64,000 bases of DNA from Anabaena sp. UHCC 0187 (GCF_009712035.1 NZ_VILB01000011.1:191146-255145), one strand, 5' to 3'. Positions 29,930 to 39,260 are shown, counted from the stretch's first letter. A program made the numbers and translations. Notes: generated by a model from the letters alone, not told the origin.

Positions 29930-32900
29930 ATGGAATTAAAAAATCATGGGTTTACTGCCAATAGAGGCATTTTGGCACGACTGCTTCAGTGGGTGAATCT
30001 CCGGCCGGAAGAAGTTGAACGCACTTGGATGATGTTTGCCTTTTACACAGTAGTAGCTGTGGGCTTACGGTGGGCAGAAGATAGCACTGTCGCCCTATTT
30101 TTGGATCAATATGGTGCAGGGCAATTACCTTGGATTTATATTGCTAGTGCTGCCTTGGGTGCGGGCTTAGTCGGTTTATTTTCTTGGTTTCAAAGGATTT
30201 TTCCTTTGCGGTGGGTGATTGTAGCGATTGTACCTTGTATGATCGTCCCTTTATTTTTATTAGTATTATTGCGGTGGGGAATCAGTGTTCCTTCCGTGGC
30301 AATGGTGATTATTTTTGTACTCCGATTATGGGTAGATGCTTGTTATGTAGTTAATGATCTGAATACTTCCATAGTTGCTAATCAACTCTTTAATATTCGG
30401 GAAATTAAGCGAACTTACCCCCTGGTTAGTAGTGGTTTGTTAGTAGCAGATGTTATCAGTGGCTTTAGTTTGCCTTGGTTAGTGAAAGTGATGACACTTA
30501 ATCAGGTGATTATGATCGCCTGTCTGGTGGTTCTCTGTGGTTCAGGAATTTTATTTCTTTTAACTTATAAATATCGTGGGTCTTTTCCCAGTTCTCCCCA
30601 AAGAGATATTCCCGAAGAACAAGGTACTCGCCATCGCCGCTTACAAACTCCTTTAAAGCGTTATGTTTGGTATTTGTTTATTTTTGTAGCCCTGTTGCAA
30701 GTGATGGGCTTATTAATAGATTTTCAATATCTCAGAGAACTCAATGCTAACTTTGGTAATCAAGATTTAGCTAGTTTTTTGGGGTTGTTTGGTGGGATTG
30801 TGGGACTGTGTGAATTATTCACTCAATGGTTTGTTTCTAGTCGGTTAATTGAAAAGATTGGCGTATTTTCTACGGCTGCACTTTTACCAATTACTGTGGG
30901 ATTTTTATTACCATCAGCGATCGCCCTTCTGAGTTTCTTTCCTTCTCTCCAATCCCAAACAGTGTTCTGGGGTTTGGTAAGCCTCAAATTCTGCGATGAA
31001 CTTCTTCGCTACACCTTTGTTGTTAGTAGTGGACCCGTCTTATATCAACCGATTCCCGAAGAAATTCGCAGTTGGATACAAACACTATCTGGTGGTACAG
31101 CAGAAGCCATCTCCAGTGGTTTAACGGGATTAACAATTTTTGCCACTTTGTGGTTTATTGAACAATATGTACCTGTATCCTTACAAAAATGGGTGTTTGT
31201 GGGAGAAACAGTGATTATCGCCGCCAGTTGTTTAAAAGTCGTCTGGGAATTGCGATCGCGCTACGTTGATTTATTAGTTTTAAGTGCCGAAAGAGGAGAA
31301 GTCAGTGCAGCCACCGTTGGTTTACGAGTATTCCAACAGGGAGTAGTCAAAGCCTTAGTAGAAACAGGCAACGCCGCCGATAAAGGTGCTTGTGTTGAAC
31401 TTTTAGCCCAAATTGATCTCCAGGGAGCAGCGGAGGTTTTAGCCCCTTTACTCGGACAATTGCCACCGGATTTACAGTCTAAAAGCCTAGAAGTAATGCT
31501 GTTAGCCGGTGCAAACCCAGCATACTTGAATGCAGTTACTCCCCTATTGGAACAGTCTCCAGAAACATTTGCACCAGATGTGTTTGCGCTGGCTTTACGT
31601 TACGTTTGGTTAGCTAATAACAATCCTGATTTAAGCCTATTAGAAAAGTATCTACATCCCCAACACCATTCTCTAATTCGGGCTACCGCTGCGGCTTTAC
31701 TCCTGCGTCAGGGAACAAAGGATCAAAGAGTAGCAGCCTCAACAATTTTACGGGAAATGTTGACTGATTCCCAGGAACAAGAACGGATTAACGCGGTGAA
31801 AGCTTTCAGAGAATCCGTAGATTTGCAAGAATTACGAGTACATATCCCCAACTTATTAACAGATAAATCATTGCGGGTGCGTTGTGCTGTCTTAGAAATG
31901 ATTGCGGCGACTAGATTAGAAGAATACTATCCCACATTATTAGCCGCATTATCCTACAAGTCTACCCGGACTACTGCCATCCATTCTTTAGTAAAATTGG
32001 AAAACGATGGACTGCATTTGTTATTACAACTAGGGACAAATATTTATAAACCTGATGTGGTGCGAATGCACGCTTGGCGGACTATCGCTCAAATTGGGAC
32101 TGTAGAAGCACAGGAAAGTTTATGGGTAAATCTGGAAACATCTTGGGGTAGTACCAGGGAATCTATTCTCCGTAGCTTAATTAAAATCAATCAACAGTCA
32201 GAAAATCAGAATGTTATTCATCGGTTGGATGAAACTAGAATAGAAGCTTTAATTAAGGAAGAATTGCGATTTCTAGGAGAAATTTATGCTGCCTATATAG
32301 ACTTGCAAATGATCCATTCTCTAGACAATCATCACAATAATGACAGATTAATGGCTATTGGTGAATTATTGCAAAAATCACTATTAGAAGGAGAAATTGA
32401 CGTTAAAGATCGATTGCTATTACTACTAAAATTACTTTATTCTCCCGCTAAGATCCAAGCCGCAGCCTTGAATCTTCAATCTGAATCAGTGGTAAGTTTA
32501 GCCAGGGGTTTAGAAATCTTAGACCATACAATCAAGTTATCATCTAAATTACTGTTATTGCAGATTTTAGATCGCCGTCCACCCCAGGAAAAACTCCAGC
32601 GTCTTATAGAGAATGGGATTGTAGAACGGGAAAAAATACCGGGAAGTAATGAAAAAGAAGACACTATCATTGCTAATCGTCTGCGTAAGTTGATTAGCCT
32701 TGGTAATTTGCTTTCTGATTGGTGTTTGGCTTGCTGTTTCCATTTTGCCCAAGCCGCCCATATCCGCGTTAGTTCCGATGAAATTTTAGTAACTTTACGC
32801 CACCCGACAGGCTTTGTGCGGGAAGCTGCTATATCCTATTTGAGTGTAGTTTCTGGAAGGGTTGTCCAAGAAATTCTTCCCTACTTGAAAACAGATCCAC

Positions 32901-32950
32901 ATCCTCTGGTAGCGGCTCAAGTTGAGGAATTGATGAAAAAATCTGTTTAG
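29930..32950 (+). CDS. NTT/MFS-like membrane carrier fused to HEAT repeats
   Basis: 1006 residues. Residues about 25-440 form roughly 12 membrane segments related to the Npt1/Npt2 (ATP/ADP translocase) and MFS folds, including ERTWMMFAFYTVVAVGLRW and SSGPVLYQPIPEEIRSWIQT. From about residue 460 to the end is a large soluble domain of alpha-helical HEAT-like repeats (for example DKSLRVRCAVLEMIAATRLE and HPTGFVREAAISYLSVVSG). Related HEAT-fused carriers occur in cyanobacteria with unassigned function. The HEAT part probably docks partner proteins at the cytoplasmic face. No neighbouring gene hints at the substrate. Confidence 0.8.
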   Translation: MELKNHGFTANRGILARLLQWVNLRPEEVERTWMMFAFYTVVAVGLRWAEDSTVALFLDQYGAGQLPWIYIASAALGAGLVGLFSWFQRIFPLRWVIVAIVPCMIVPLFLLVLLRWGISVPSVAMVIIFVLRLWVDACYVVNDLNTSIVANQLFNIREIKRTYPLVSSGLLVADVISGFSLPWLVKVMTLNQVIMIACLVVLCGSGILFLLTYKYRGSFPSSPQRDIPEEQGTRHRRLQTPLKRYVWYLFIFVALLQVMGLLIDFQYLRELNANFGNQDLASFLGLFGGIVGLCELFTQWFVSSRLIEKIGVFSTAALLPITVGFLLPSAIALLSFFPSLQSQTVFWGLVSLKFCDELLRYTFVVSSGPVLYQPIPEEIRSWIQTLSGGTAEAISSGLTGLTIFATLWFIEQYVPVSLQKWVFVGETVIIAASCLKVVWELRSRYVDLLVLSAERGEVSAATVGLRVFQQGVVKALVETGNAADKGACVELLAQIDLQGAAEVLAPLLGQLPPDLQSKSLEVMLLAGANPAYLNAVTPLLEQSPETFAPDVFALALRYVWLANNNPDLSLLEKYLHPQHHSLIRATAAALLLRQGTKDQRVAASTILREMLTDSQEQERINAVKAFRESVDLQELRVHIPNLLTDKSLRVRCAVLEMIAATRLEEYYPTLLAALSYKSTRTTAIHSLVKLENDGLHLLLQLGTNIYKPDVVRMHAWRTIAQIGTVEAQESLWVNLETSWGSTRESILRSLIKINQQSENQNVIHRLDETRIEALIKEELRFLGEIYAAYIDLQMIHSLDNHHNNDRLMAIGELLQKSLLEGEIDVKDRLLLLLKLLYSPAKIQAAALNLQSESVVSLARGLEILDHTIKLSSKLLLLQILDRRPPQEKLQRLIENGIVEREKIPGSNEKEDTIIANRLRKLISLGNLLSDWCLACCFHFAQAAHIRVSSDEILVTLRHPTGFVREAAISYLSVVSGRVVQEILPYLKTDPHPLVAAQVEELMKKSV

Positions 32951-33037
32951 AATGTAACAGGCTTCAAGAACAATATGGGAGTGAGCAATATATCGGAGAT
33001 AAAATTCTTGTCAATATATAGACATCGTGGTGGATAA

Positions 33038-33060
33038 TAGTATCACTCTATGATACTATA
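33038..33060. promoter_or_regulatory. Palindromic operator of the hicAB operon
   Basis: Perfect 8-base arms ATAGTATC (33038-33045) and GATACTAT (33053-33060) around a 7-base spacer, ending three bases before the hicA ATG. HicB antitoxins with C-terminal ribbon-helix-helix domains repress their own operon by binding such palindromes; assignment here is by position. Confidence 0.65.
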
Positions 33061-33063
33061 TAA

Positions 33064-33333
33064 ATGGAACTAAACAACAAACACCAAAAAACTCTCCAAG
33101 ACATTTTTGAGAACCCAATCAGAGCAAACATCCCTTGGACTGCTATCGAAGGTTTGTTTTTAGCATTGGGGGCTGAAGTGACCGAGGGTTCTGGTTCAAG
33201 AGTCAGAATTGCTCTTAATGGAGTCAGGTCAGTTTTTCATAGACCACATCCTGAAAAAGAAACAGATAAAGGTGCTGTGAAATCTATGCGGCGTTTTCTA
33301 TTAGAAGCGGGGTTTAATAGTGATGAAATATAA
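33064..33333 (+). CDS. hicA: HicA family toxin
   Basis: 89-residue HicA-like mRNA interferase toxin with a double-stranded RNA-binding-like fold. The region EGSGSRVRIALNGVRSVFHR followed by PHPEKE is typical of the subfamily with FHRPHP. The classical catalytic histidine of the GSHH motif is replaced (GSGSR); histidines in FHRPHP remain. It overlaps the hicB gene by 11 bases, toxin first, the usual HicAB order. A palindromic operator lies directly upstream. Confidence 0.88.
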   Translation: MELNNKHQKTLQDIFENPIRANIPWTAIEGLFLALGAEVTEGSGSRVRIALNGVRSVFHRPHPEKETDKGAVKSMRRFLLEAGFNSDEI

Positions 33334-33643
33334 AGGTTATGAGTCAGTAGTAGAATTTGATGATGAAGCTGAAATTTTTCACGGTGAAATTATTAATATT
33401 AGAGATGTGATTACATTTCAAGGGAGTAGTGTAGAGGAATTAAAACAAGCCTTTCAAGATTCCGTAGATGATTATTTAGAATTTTGTAAACAACGTGGTG
33501 AAGAACCAGATAAGCCATTTTCAGGTAAATTTGTGGTGAGAATTAATCCTCAATTACACCAAGTAATTGCTATACGAGCTAGAAAAGAAGGTAAAAGTCT
33601 AAATTCTTGGATAGAGCAACAATTGTCTGAATCTATTGCATAG
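33323..33643 (+). CDS. hicB: HicB family antitoxin
   Basis: 106 residues from the ATG at 33323; the preceding GTG adds one residue. The N-terminal degraded RNase H-like domain (YKGYESVVEFDDEAEIFHGE) should cap the toxin. The C-terminal ribbon-helix-helix domain (GKFVVRINPQLHQVIAIRAR followed by KEGKSLNSWIEQQL) should bind the operator at 33038-33060. It overlaps the 3' end of hicA, ensuring coupled translation. Product neutralises HicA and represses the operon; inferred from family. Confidence 0.9.
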   Translation: MKYKGYESVVEFDDEAEIFHGEIINIRDVITFQGSSVEELKQAFQDSVDDYLEFCKQRGEEPDKPFSGKFVVRINPQLHQVIAIRARKEGKSLNSWIEQQLSESIA

Positions 33644-33660
33644 GACATAATTACTTAAAA

Positions 33661-33761
33661 AGGCGGTTAGAAACCGCGTCTATACAGGTAAAATCATTGA
33701 TTTTTATTAGTCCACAAAGTTGGACTTTGTTTGTATAGCCGTGACTTCTAGTCGCCAGGAC
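33661..33761. repeat. Dispersed structured repeat, copy B (between hicB and purT)
   Basis: It has the same architecture as 634-735: GCGGTT-AGA-AACCGC, then CTATACAG paired with TTGTATAG around AGTCCA/TGGACT, then GTGACT-TCT-AGTCGC. The second and third stems differ in sequence from copy A but remain paired (AGTCCGC/GCGGACT versus AGTCCA/TGGACT; GCGAAT/ATTCGC versus GTGACT/AGTCGC). Located between two convergent genes, so it may also serve as a terminator. Confidence 0.8.
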
Positions 33762-33778
33762 AGTTTTTATTTTTAATT

Positions 33779-34954
33779 CTACCCTGTCACCAATTTCACC
33801 TGACTAGCTGCCTTTGTAGCCTTTTCTCTAGCTGCTTGAATATCCCCACCTTTTGCCAAAGCCACCCCCATACGACGATAAGGATGAGCCGTAGGTTTAC
33901 CAAATAACTTAATATCAACATCTTTTTCGGCTAAAGCTTCAGCGACACCAGTAAAACTAATAGAATCAGATTTTTCGGAAGCTAAAATTACCGCACTTGC
34001 CGAAAATCCTAACTGTTCAATGTGGGGAATTGGTAAACCTAAAATCGCTCGCAAATGTAATTCAAATTCATTCAAATTCTGGGAAATTAATGTCACCATC
34101 CCTGTATCATGGGGTCTTGGAGACAATTCAGAAAAGATAACTTCATCTTTAGTAATGAAAAATTCTACGCCAAAAATTCCCGCACCACCTAAAGCATCAG
34201 TAACTTTTTTAGCAATTTCTTGAGATGCTAATATTTTATCTTCAGAAATGGCTGCGGGTTGCCAAGATTCTTGATAATCACCTCTTTCTTGACGGTGGCC
34301 AATGGGAGAACAGAAAATTGTAGGTGCGTTCCATTGTTTAATTGTTAGTAAAGTAATTTCAATTTCAAAGTTAATAAATTCTTCGACAATTACTTTTTGA
34401 CTATCACCACGAGAATTAGAAATTGCATAATTCCAAGCTTTTTCTACTTCAGTTCTATTATTAACTACAGATTGTCCTTTTCCAGAAGATGACATCACAG
34501 GTTTGACAACATTGGGAAAACCAATTTCTTCGGAAATAGTAATTAATTCTGCTAAGGTGACAGCATAACCATATTTAGCAGTTCTAATGCCTAATTCTTG
34601 ATGTGCTAATTCCCTAATTCTGTCGCGGTTCATGGTGTAGTTAGTAGCCGCTGCTGTGGGAATCACTGTAATTCCTCTTTGTTCAAATTCTTGTAATTTT
34701 TCAGTTCTAATTGCTTCAATTTCGGGGATTATAAAATCAGGCTGATGTTTATTTACCACTGCTTCTAAATCATCAGCACTGAGCATAGAAATAACTTCTG
34801 CACAATCAGCCACCTGCATAGCGGGAGCATTAGCATATCTATCCACAGCAATGACATAATTGCCTAAACGTTGAGCCGCAATGACAAATTCTTTTCCTAG
34901 TTCTCCTGAACCAAGCAGCATTAATTTTTGGGGGAGTTTGAGCGCCTTAACCAT
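33779..34954 (-). CDS. purT: Formate-dependent phosphoribosylglycinamide formyltransferase PurT
   Basis: 391 residues from the ATG at 34954, matching the usual PurT length; an in-frame start ten codons upstream is less likely. It is an ATP-grasp enzyme that formylates GAR with formate and ATP in purine synthesis. The N-terminal preATP-grasp domain has LMLLGSGELGKEFVIAAQRL and VIAVDRYANAPAMQVAD. The ATP-grasp core has VVKPVMSSSGKGQSVV, and GIFGVEFFITKDEVIFSELS is followed by PRPHDTGMVTL. The RRMGVALA segment completes the family pattern. It stands alone, convergent with hicAB. Confidence 0.96.
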   Translation of the reverse strand: MVKALKLPQKLMLLGSGELGKEFVIAAQRLGNYVIAVDRYANAPAMQVADCAEVISMLSADDLEAVVNKHQPDFIIPEIEAIRTEKLQEFEQRGITVIPTAAATNYTMNRDRIRELAHQELGIRTAKYGYAVTLAELITISEEIGFPNVVKPVMSSSGKGQSVVNNRTEVEKAWNYAISNSRGDSQKVIVEEFINFEIEITLLTIKQWNAPTIFCSPIGHRQERGDYQESWQPAAISEDKILASQEIAKKVTDALGGAGIFGVEFFITKDEVIFSELSPRPHDTGMVTLISQNLNEFELHLRAILGLPIPHIEQLGFSASAVILASEKSDSISFTGVAEALAEKDVDIKLFGKPTAHPYRRMGVALAKGGDIQAAREKATKAASQVKLVTG

Positions 34955-34991
34955 GAGTTTCTGGTAATTATTTAAAGAATACAAAAATTTT

Positions 34992-35024
34992 AGATCCCCA
35001 ACTTTTTTAAGAAGTCGGGGATCT
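34992..35024. repeat. GATCCCC hairpin repeat, copy 1
   Basis: AGATCCCCAACTT (34992-35004) pairs with AAGTCGGGGATCT (35012-35024) with one mismatch. A related hairpin is at 51267-51299. It is a dispersed intergenic repeat, here downstream of the ABC permease on the minus strand's neighbour side and upstream of purT. Confidence 0.75.
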
Positions 35025-35109
35025 GATCATGATCATATCATCAGTAATATAAAAAATTAACCGCAGATAAACGCGGATATCGGCGGTTATAAATGAAAGA
35101 ATTCTTTAG

Positions 35110-36924
35110 TTATCGTCCTGCTAATAATACTTTGGTTGCAGATTCTCCTAAAATTCCAATTTTTCGATTTAATTGGAAGTTTAACAAAGCGACAACAGCA
35201 AAGTTAGCTAAAAGTGCTATAAAAATTGTTGTCATCTGAGTATATTCTATAGCTGCCCAAGGGAAGGTAGAGAATAACCACAAAGTTGGATTTTCTGAAG
35301 GACTAACACCCAAAACTGAGAGAATAATTGATGGTAGAAACATTGCTACACCAATTGTACCAACAGTCCACACATAACGCTTAGGATTTTTTATGAGTAG
35401 CATCAGTTGAGCAATTGTGGCATAAATCAGCATCAAACTAAAAGACAAAACCAAAGCTAATAGGACTTTACTTTTATCAACACCACCATTATAGAAACTT
35501 GTGGGCGAAAGCAAAACCCAGATCATTATTGGTATAGTAGCAATTAATAGATTAATCACTATGGCAACAATTGCTGGACTTTTTTCACCAAATACCAAAT
35601 CTTGTAATACAGATTTATCTCGATGATTTTGATGTCTATATCTTGCCCAATCTTGAATAATTTGACGATGGGGTGAAAGGACTATAGTTAAAGCCAGAAC
35701 TAAGGCAAAATTGCATAAAGCAATCAGGAACATCATCTCTACATCGTATCTATCGTTAACTCCTGATATAGTCAACCCGAAAAACATCACCTGAGTAAAA
35801 GCTACAAATAAATAACTTTGTCCTTTACTCAATATTGTACTATCTGCATTCCGAAAGCAGCGTTTCATTGCTTGCCAAATACCGTAGGAGCAAATTCCGT
35901 AATTAACTAAATGAAAGCCCACTAAGGTAATGAAACTTTTACCTATTGGTAAATAGAAAAATTGGAGCTGGTCTATTGATGAATTTCGATATGAATGAAA
36001 CAGATTAGGAAATAGATAATTGGTGATATCCCAAGGAGCGAGAAATCTAATCCAAGTTAGAGGATTATTGAAGTGTTCATAAGAGGATGCCATTGTCATT
36101 GTCATAAACAAAAATACAAGTACAGCCCCGCTACCCAACCAAGGTTGAAAACTGCTAAACCAACGACTAACTAAACCAAAAATCAAGGCTGCACTGTAGA
36201 AGAAAACACAACTGGCAACAAGAACAGCGTAATAACTGAAAATGTGGCTGGAGGCGATTTTAGCAGAATGTCCAGCCCAGAAATGTAGAGGAATTGCGGT
36301 GAGGACAAAGAGATAAATTAAACTGGGGACTCCGAGAATTTTTCCAGTTAAAATGCTTGTTTCTGTTTGGGGACTAAGGCGAATAAAGTTTAATGTTCCC
36401 CGTTGTTCTTCTTTAGCTAAATCGCTAATGAGTAAATAAGTTCCTCCAACTAATAGTGTAAAAACGAAAATTACACTCAAGGTTAAAAAGGTGTATTCCC
36501 AATGATCTCTCCACCATAATTGCCAGTCTATGTTATCTAAAGGACAAATATTCTTAGATAAATGACTTTGAAGGCTAGATAGGTCAGTTCTAACTTGCTG
36601 AAGTTGGGCTTCTAAATTGGGAATTATGGTATTGTCTGATAATTGAATTTGCTGATAATTAACTATTTTCTGAGTAAGTAAGTTTTGTTGTTTATAAAGT
36701 TCTTGTTCTTGGCTTTGATATACTTCTCGTAAAGTACAGTAAGTTTCTCTTAGACGGTAGGTTTCATCAGGAAATTCTCGTAATTGAAAGAGAAAAACTA
36801 TGAGTTGTCCTAGTAAGGAAGAACCCATAGCTATAATTATGTTAAAAGGCTTAAATCTACCTTTTAGTTCTCGAAATAGTTGGGGATTTAATTCTCCCAC
36901 TCTATCTATGAAGTTTAGTAACAT
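35110..36924 (-). CDS. ABC-2 type transporter permease
   Basis: 604 residues from the ATG at 36924 (MLLNFIDRVGELNPQLFREL). One N-terminal membrane helix is followed by a charged coiled-coil segment (about residues 55-125), then some ten further membrane segments with the ABC-2 signature LAKEEQRGTLNFIRLSPQT. The C-terminal part ends just after a conserved-looking RKIGILGESATKVLL. It forms the membrane part of an exporter with the ATPase encoded 50 bases upstream on the same strand. Substrate unknown; the large size and duplicated look are typical of cyanobacterial members. Confidence 0.85.
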   Translation of the reverse strand: MLLNFIDRVGELNPQLFRELKGRFKPFNIIIAMGSSLLGQLIVFLFQLREFPDETYRLRETYCTLREVYQSQEQELYKQQNLLTQKIVNYQQIQLSDNTIIPNLEAQLQQVRTDLSSLQSHLSKNICPLDNIDWQLWWRDHWEYTFLTLSVIFVFTLLVGGTYLLISDLAKEEQRGTLNFIRLSPQTETSILTGKILGVPSLIYLFVLTAIPLHFWAGHSAKIASSHIFSYYAVLVASCVFFYSAALIFGLVSRWFSSFQPWLGSGAVLVFLFMTMTMASSYEHFNNPLTWIRFLAPWDITNYLFPNLFHSYRNSSIDQLQFFYLPIGKSFITLVGFHLVNYGICSYGIWQAMKRCFRNADSTILSKGQSYLFVAFTQVMFFGLTISGVNDRYDVEMMFLIALCNFALVLALTIVLSPHRQIIQDWARYRHQNHRDKSVLQDLVFGEKSPAIVAIVINLLIATIPIMIWVLLSPTSFYNGGVDKSKVLLALVLSFSLMLIYATIAQLMLLIKNPKRYVWTVGTIGVAMFLPSIILSVLGVSPSENPTLWLFSTFPWAAIEYTQMTTIFIALLANFAVVALLNFQLNRKIGILGESATKVLLAGR

Positions 36925-36973
36925 AGTCCATACCTCCAAATTTTTTAATTTTTAATTTTTAATTTTTAATTGT

Positions 36974-37924
36974 CTATGATGCTTGTTTATGACCTAATTT
37001 GAGGAAAATAGTTTCTAGGTCTTCTTGGGTACAATGAAACTCTGTTAAAGGAATTCCTGCACTCACAAGCGATCGCAATAAATCGGCAGAATCTTCGGGT
37101 TTACCGGAAAAATTGACTCGCACGCTATTTTTATTAGGTATTACCTCCCACTCTTCCACCAAAGGATGATTTTTTAGTTCACTCACCAATATATCTATAT
37201 TGCCCAAAGTAGAGATAAAAATCTGCTGTCGGGAAAGACGTTGATAAAGATGTTTGAGTGAAGAACTTTCCACCAAAAAACCTAATTCCATAATTCCTAC
37301 GGACGTACACAATTCCGCTAAATCGCTAAGAACGTGGGAAGAAATTAAAATTGTCATTCCTGCTTCTTGCAAAGCTTTAATAATTTCCCGAAACTGCATC
37401 CGCGCAATGGGATCAAGTCCAGAAACAGGTTCATCTAAAAGGAGTAAAATTGGTTCATGAATAATGGTGCGGGCTAAACTTAACCGCTGTTTCATTCCCC
37501 GTGACAGGGTAGAAATCATGCTATGACGTTTATTACCCAGTTGAATGAGTTCTAAAACTTCGTGAAGACGTTGGGTACGGTGCTTTCCTTGCAAGCGATA
37601 CAACCGCGCAAAATAATCTAAATAATCCCAAACTGTCAAATCTTCATACAGTGGGTAGTCATCAGGTAAATAACCAAGACGACGTTTAAGTTTGAGATTA
37701 CTTTGATCTCGCAGCAGCCGATCTCCGTTAATATAAATCTCACCGGTAGTCGGTTCTTCAGCAGTAGCTAACATCCGAATTAGGGTGGTTTTACCCGCCC
37801 CATTTGGACCAATTAATCCGTAAACTTCACCGACTTGGATTTCTAAGTCAACATCATTAACAGCAACGTGTCTTTCAAATTGCTTAGTTAGTCCAGTGGT
37901 GCGAATTGCTATTTCTTTTACCAT
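36974..37924 (-). CDS. ABC transporter ATP-binding protein
   Basis: 316-residue ABC ATPase. Walker A is GPNGAGKT (39-46), the signature is LSRGMKQR (140-147), Walker B is LLLLDEP (160-166), and the H-loop lies in ILISSHVLSDLAELC. The C-terminal 90 residues form the DrrA/CcmA-type extension found in exporter ATPases. It is transcribed with the ABC-2 permease, upstream of it, and forms an exporter of unknown substrate. Confidence 0.93.
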   Translation of the reverse strand: MVKEIAIRTTGLTKQFERHVAVNDVDLEIQVGEVYGLIGPNGAGKTTLIRMLATAEEPTTGEIYINGDRLLRDQSNLKLKRRLGYLPDDYPLYEDLTVWDYLDYFARLYRLQGKHRTQRLHEVLELIQLGNKRHSMISTLSRGMKQRLSLARTIIHEPILLLLDEPVSGLDPIARMQFREIIKALQEAGMTILISSHVLSDLAELCTSVGIMELGFLVESSSLKHLYQRLSRQQIFISTLGNIDILVSELKNHPLVEEWEVIPNKNSVRVNFSGKPEDSADLLRSLVSAGIPLTEFHCTQEDLETIFLKLGHKQAS

Positions 37925-38211
37925 CGCGGCTGGGGTGCTGCTTGTATTTAATAGTTACCCTAACCTGTTTCTACAGTAGTATTTACCTTCGTTTCGGAAA
38001 TGGAAACCAATAAAAAATAAAATAATTCGGAATTCAGAATATTTCCTTCTCTTCGAGACGCTACGCGAAGTTAATTGTATTTATCAGTTAAAAATTGTTG
38101 ATAATTTTATATTTTATCCATTCTAGGTTGGTGGCTTCTCCACTTTTTGTTTAGTGGAGAAGTTATACCCACTTATACAAACATTCCTCAGTTCGTATAT
38201 CTAAATTTAAC

Positions 38212-38670
38212 CTAGTCCCAATCGGGAATCATCTGTCCATTTTCTCCACCAATACCGATCCCTGTGTTATATATGCCAGCATCAGTAATGTTAATATTAT
38301 CCATTGATGCTTGATAGACATTGGAATCATTAACCGTGGCGCGGGTAAGATTTGCCCCGTTTAAATTGGCTTGTTTCAAATTGACATTGGTAACAAAAGC
38401 TGATGTTAAATTAGCACCTGCTAAGTTTGCTCCAGTCAAGTCAGCACCTTCTAAGTTAGCATTTGTGAGGTTAGCACCTTGAAGATTTGCACCTCGCAAG
38501 TCAGCACCAATCAAATGAGTGCCGCTGAGGTTGAGTCCTGATAGGTTACACTGAATACATTCTCTTGTTGACAAAAGCTTCTGCAAATCTTGTTGGTTTC
38601 CAGCTTGAACTGAATTAGCTAGAAACAGGGGAGTTATCAAGGCCATAGCGGCTAAAAGTTGAAGTTTCAT
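38212..38670 (-). CDS. Exported pentapeptide-repeat protein
   Basis: 152 residues. A signal peptide (MKLQLLAAMALITPLFLANS, cleavage after VQA at residue 23) is followed by ECIQC and about 14 pentapeptide repeats of the form A(N/D)LxG, which fold into a right-handed quadrilateral beta-helix. Its tail (GENGQMIPDWD) is non-repetitive. Similar CxxC-containing secreted pentapeptide proteins are frequent in cyanobacteria and lack a known function. It stands alone between the ABC operon and the divergent DUF2358 gene. Confidence 0.88.
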   Translation of the reverse strand: MKLQLLAAMALITPLFLANSVQAGNQQDLQKLLSTRECIQCNLSGLNLSGTHLIGADLRGANLQGANLTNANLEGADLTGANLAGANLTSAFVTNVNLKQANLNGANLTRATVNDSNVYQASMDNINITDAGIYNTGIGIGGENGQMIPDWD

Positions 38671-38840
38671 ACAATTTCCCCCTTTATAATGGAGTTATGT
38701 CCGTTCTTTTCCTCACAAATTTATTATCCCACTAATTGGCTAAAAAATGTTGATTTAAATCACAAGCTTGAGATTTTTTTTCATCTATCAGTAATAAGCA
38801 ACAGGACGCAGTAAAGAATCTATTACTAGGTAAAAATTAC

Positions 38841-39260
38841 ATGAAACCTCAATTACAGATAGAATACCTAATTAAAACCCTACAACAGGATTTACCAACA
38901 CTGTTTGAGCAGGATATTTCTTATGAAATATACACCAATAATATCTATTTTCGTGATCCGGTTAATAAATTTAAAGGCAAATTTAACTATCGCTTAATAT
39001 TTTGGACTTTGCGTTTTCATGCTCGGTTGTTTTTTAGCGAAATTGCCTTTGATTTATATGATGTTTATCAAACTGATATTAATACAATTGTAGCAACATG
39101 GACTGTGAGGGGTGTTTTGCGTGTTCCTTGGCCAGCTAGGTTGTTATTTAATGGTTACTCAACCTATAAATTAAATGCCGATTGTTTAATATATGAACAT
39201 ATTGATACTTGGGAGCAAACACCTGGGGAAATTCTAGCCCAGTTTTGGCAAAAAGGTTAA
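38841..39260 (+). CDS. DUF2358 family protein
   Basis: 139 residues matching the DUF2358 family (NTF2/SnoaL-like), widespread in cyanobacteria and plastids. Motifs: YEIYTNNIYFRDPVNKFKG, then IVATWTVRGVLRVPWPARLL and HIDTWEQTPGEILAQFW. No signal peptide or membrane segment. Function unknown; a small ligand pocket is typical of the fold. It is followed 115 bases later by the giant fusion gene, in the same direction. Confidence 0.85.
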   Translation: MKPQLQIEYLIKTLQQDLPTLFEQDISYEIYTNNIYFRDPVNKFKGKFNYRLIFWTLRFHARLFFSEIAFDLYDVYQTDINTIVATWTVRGVLRVPWPARLLFNGYSTYKLNADCLIYEHIDTWEQTPGEILAQFWQKG

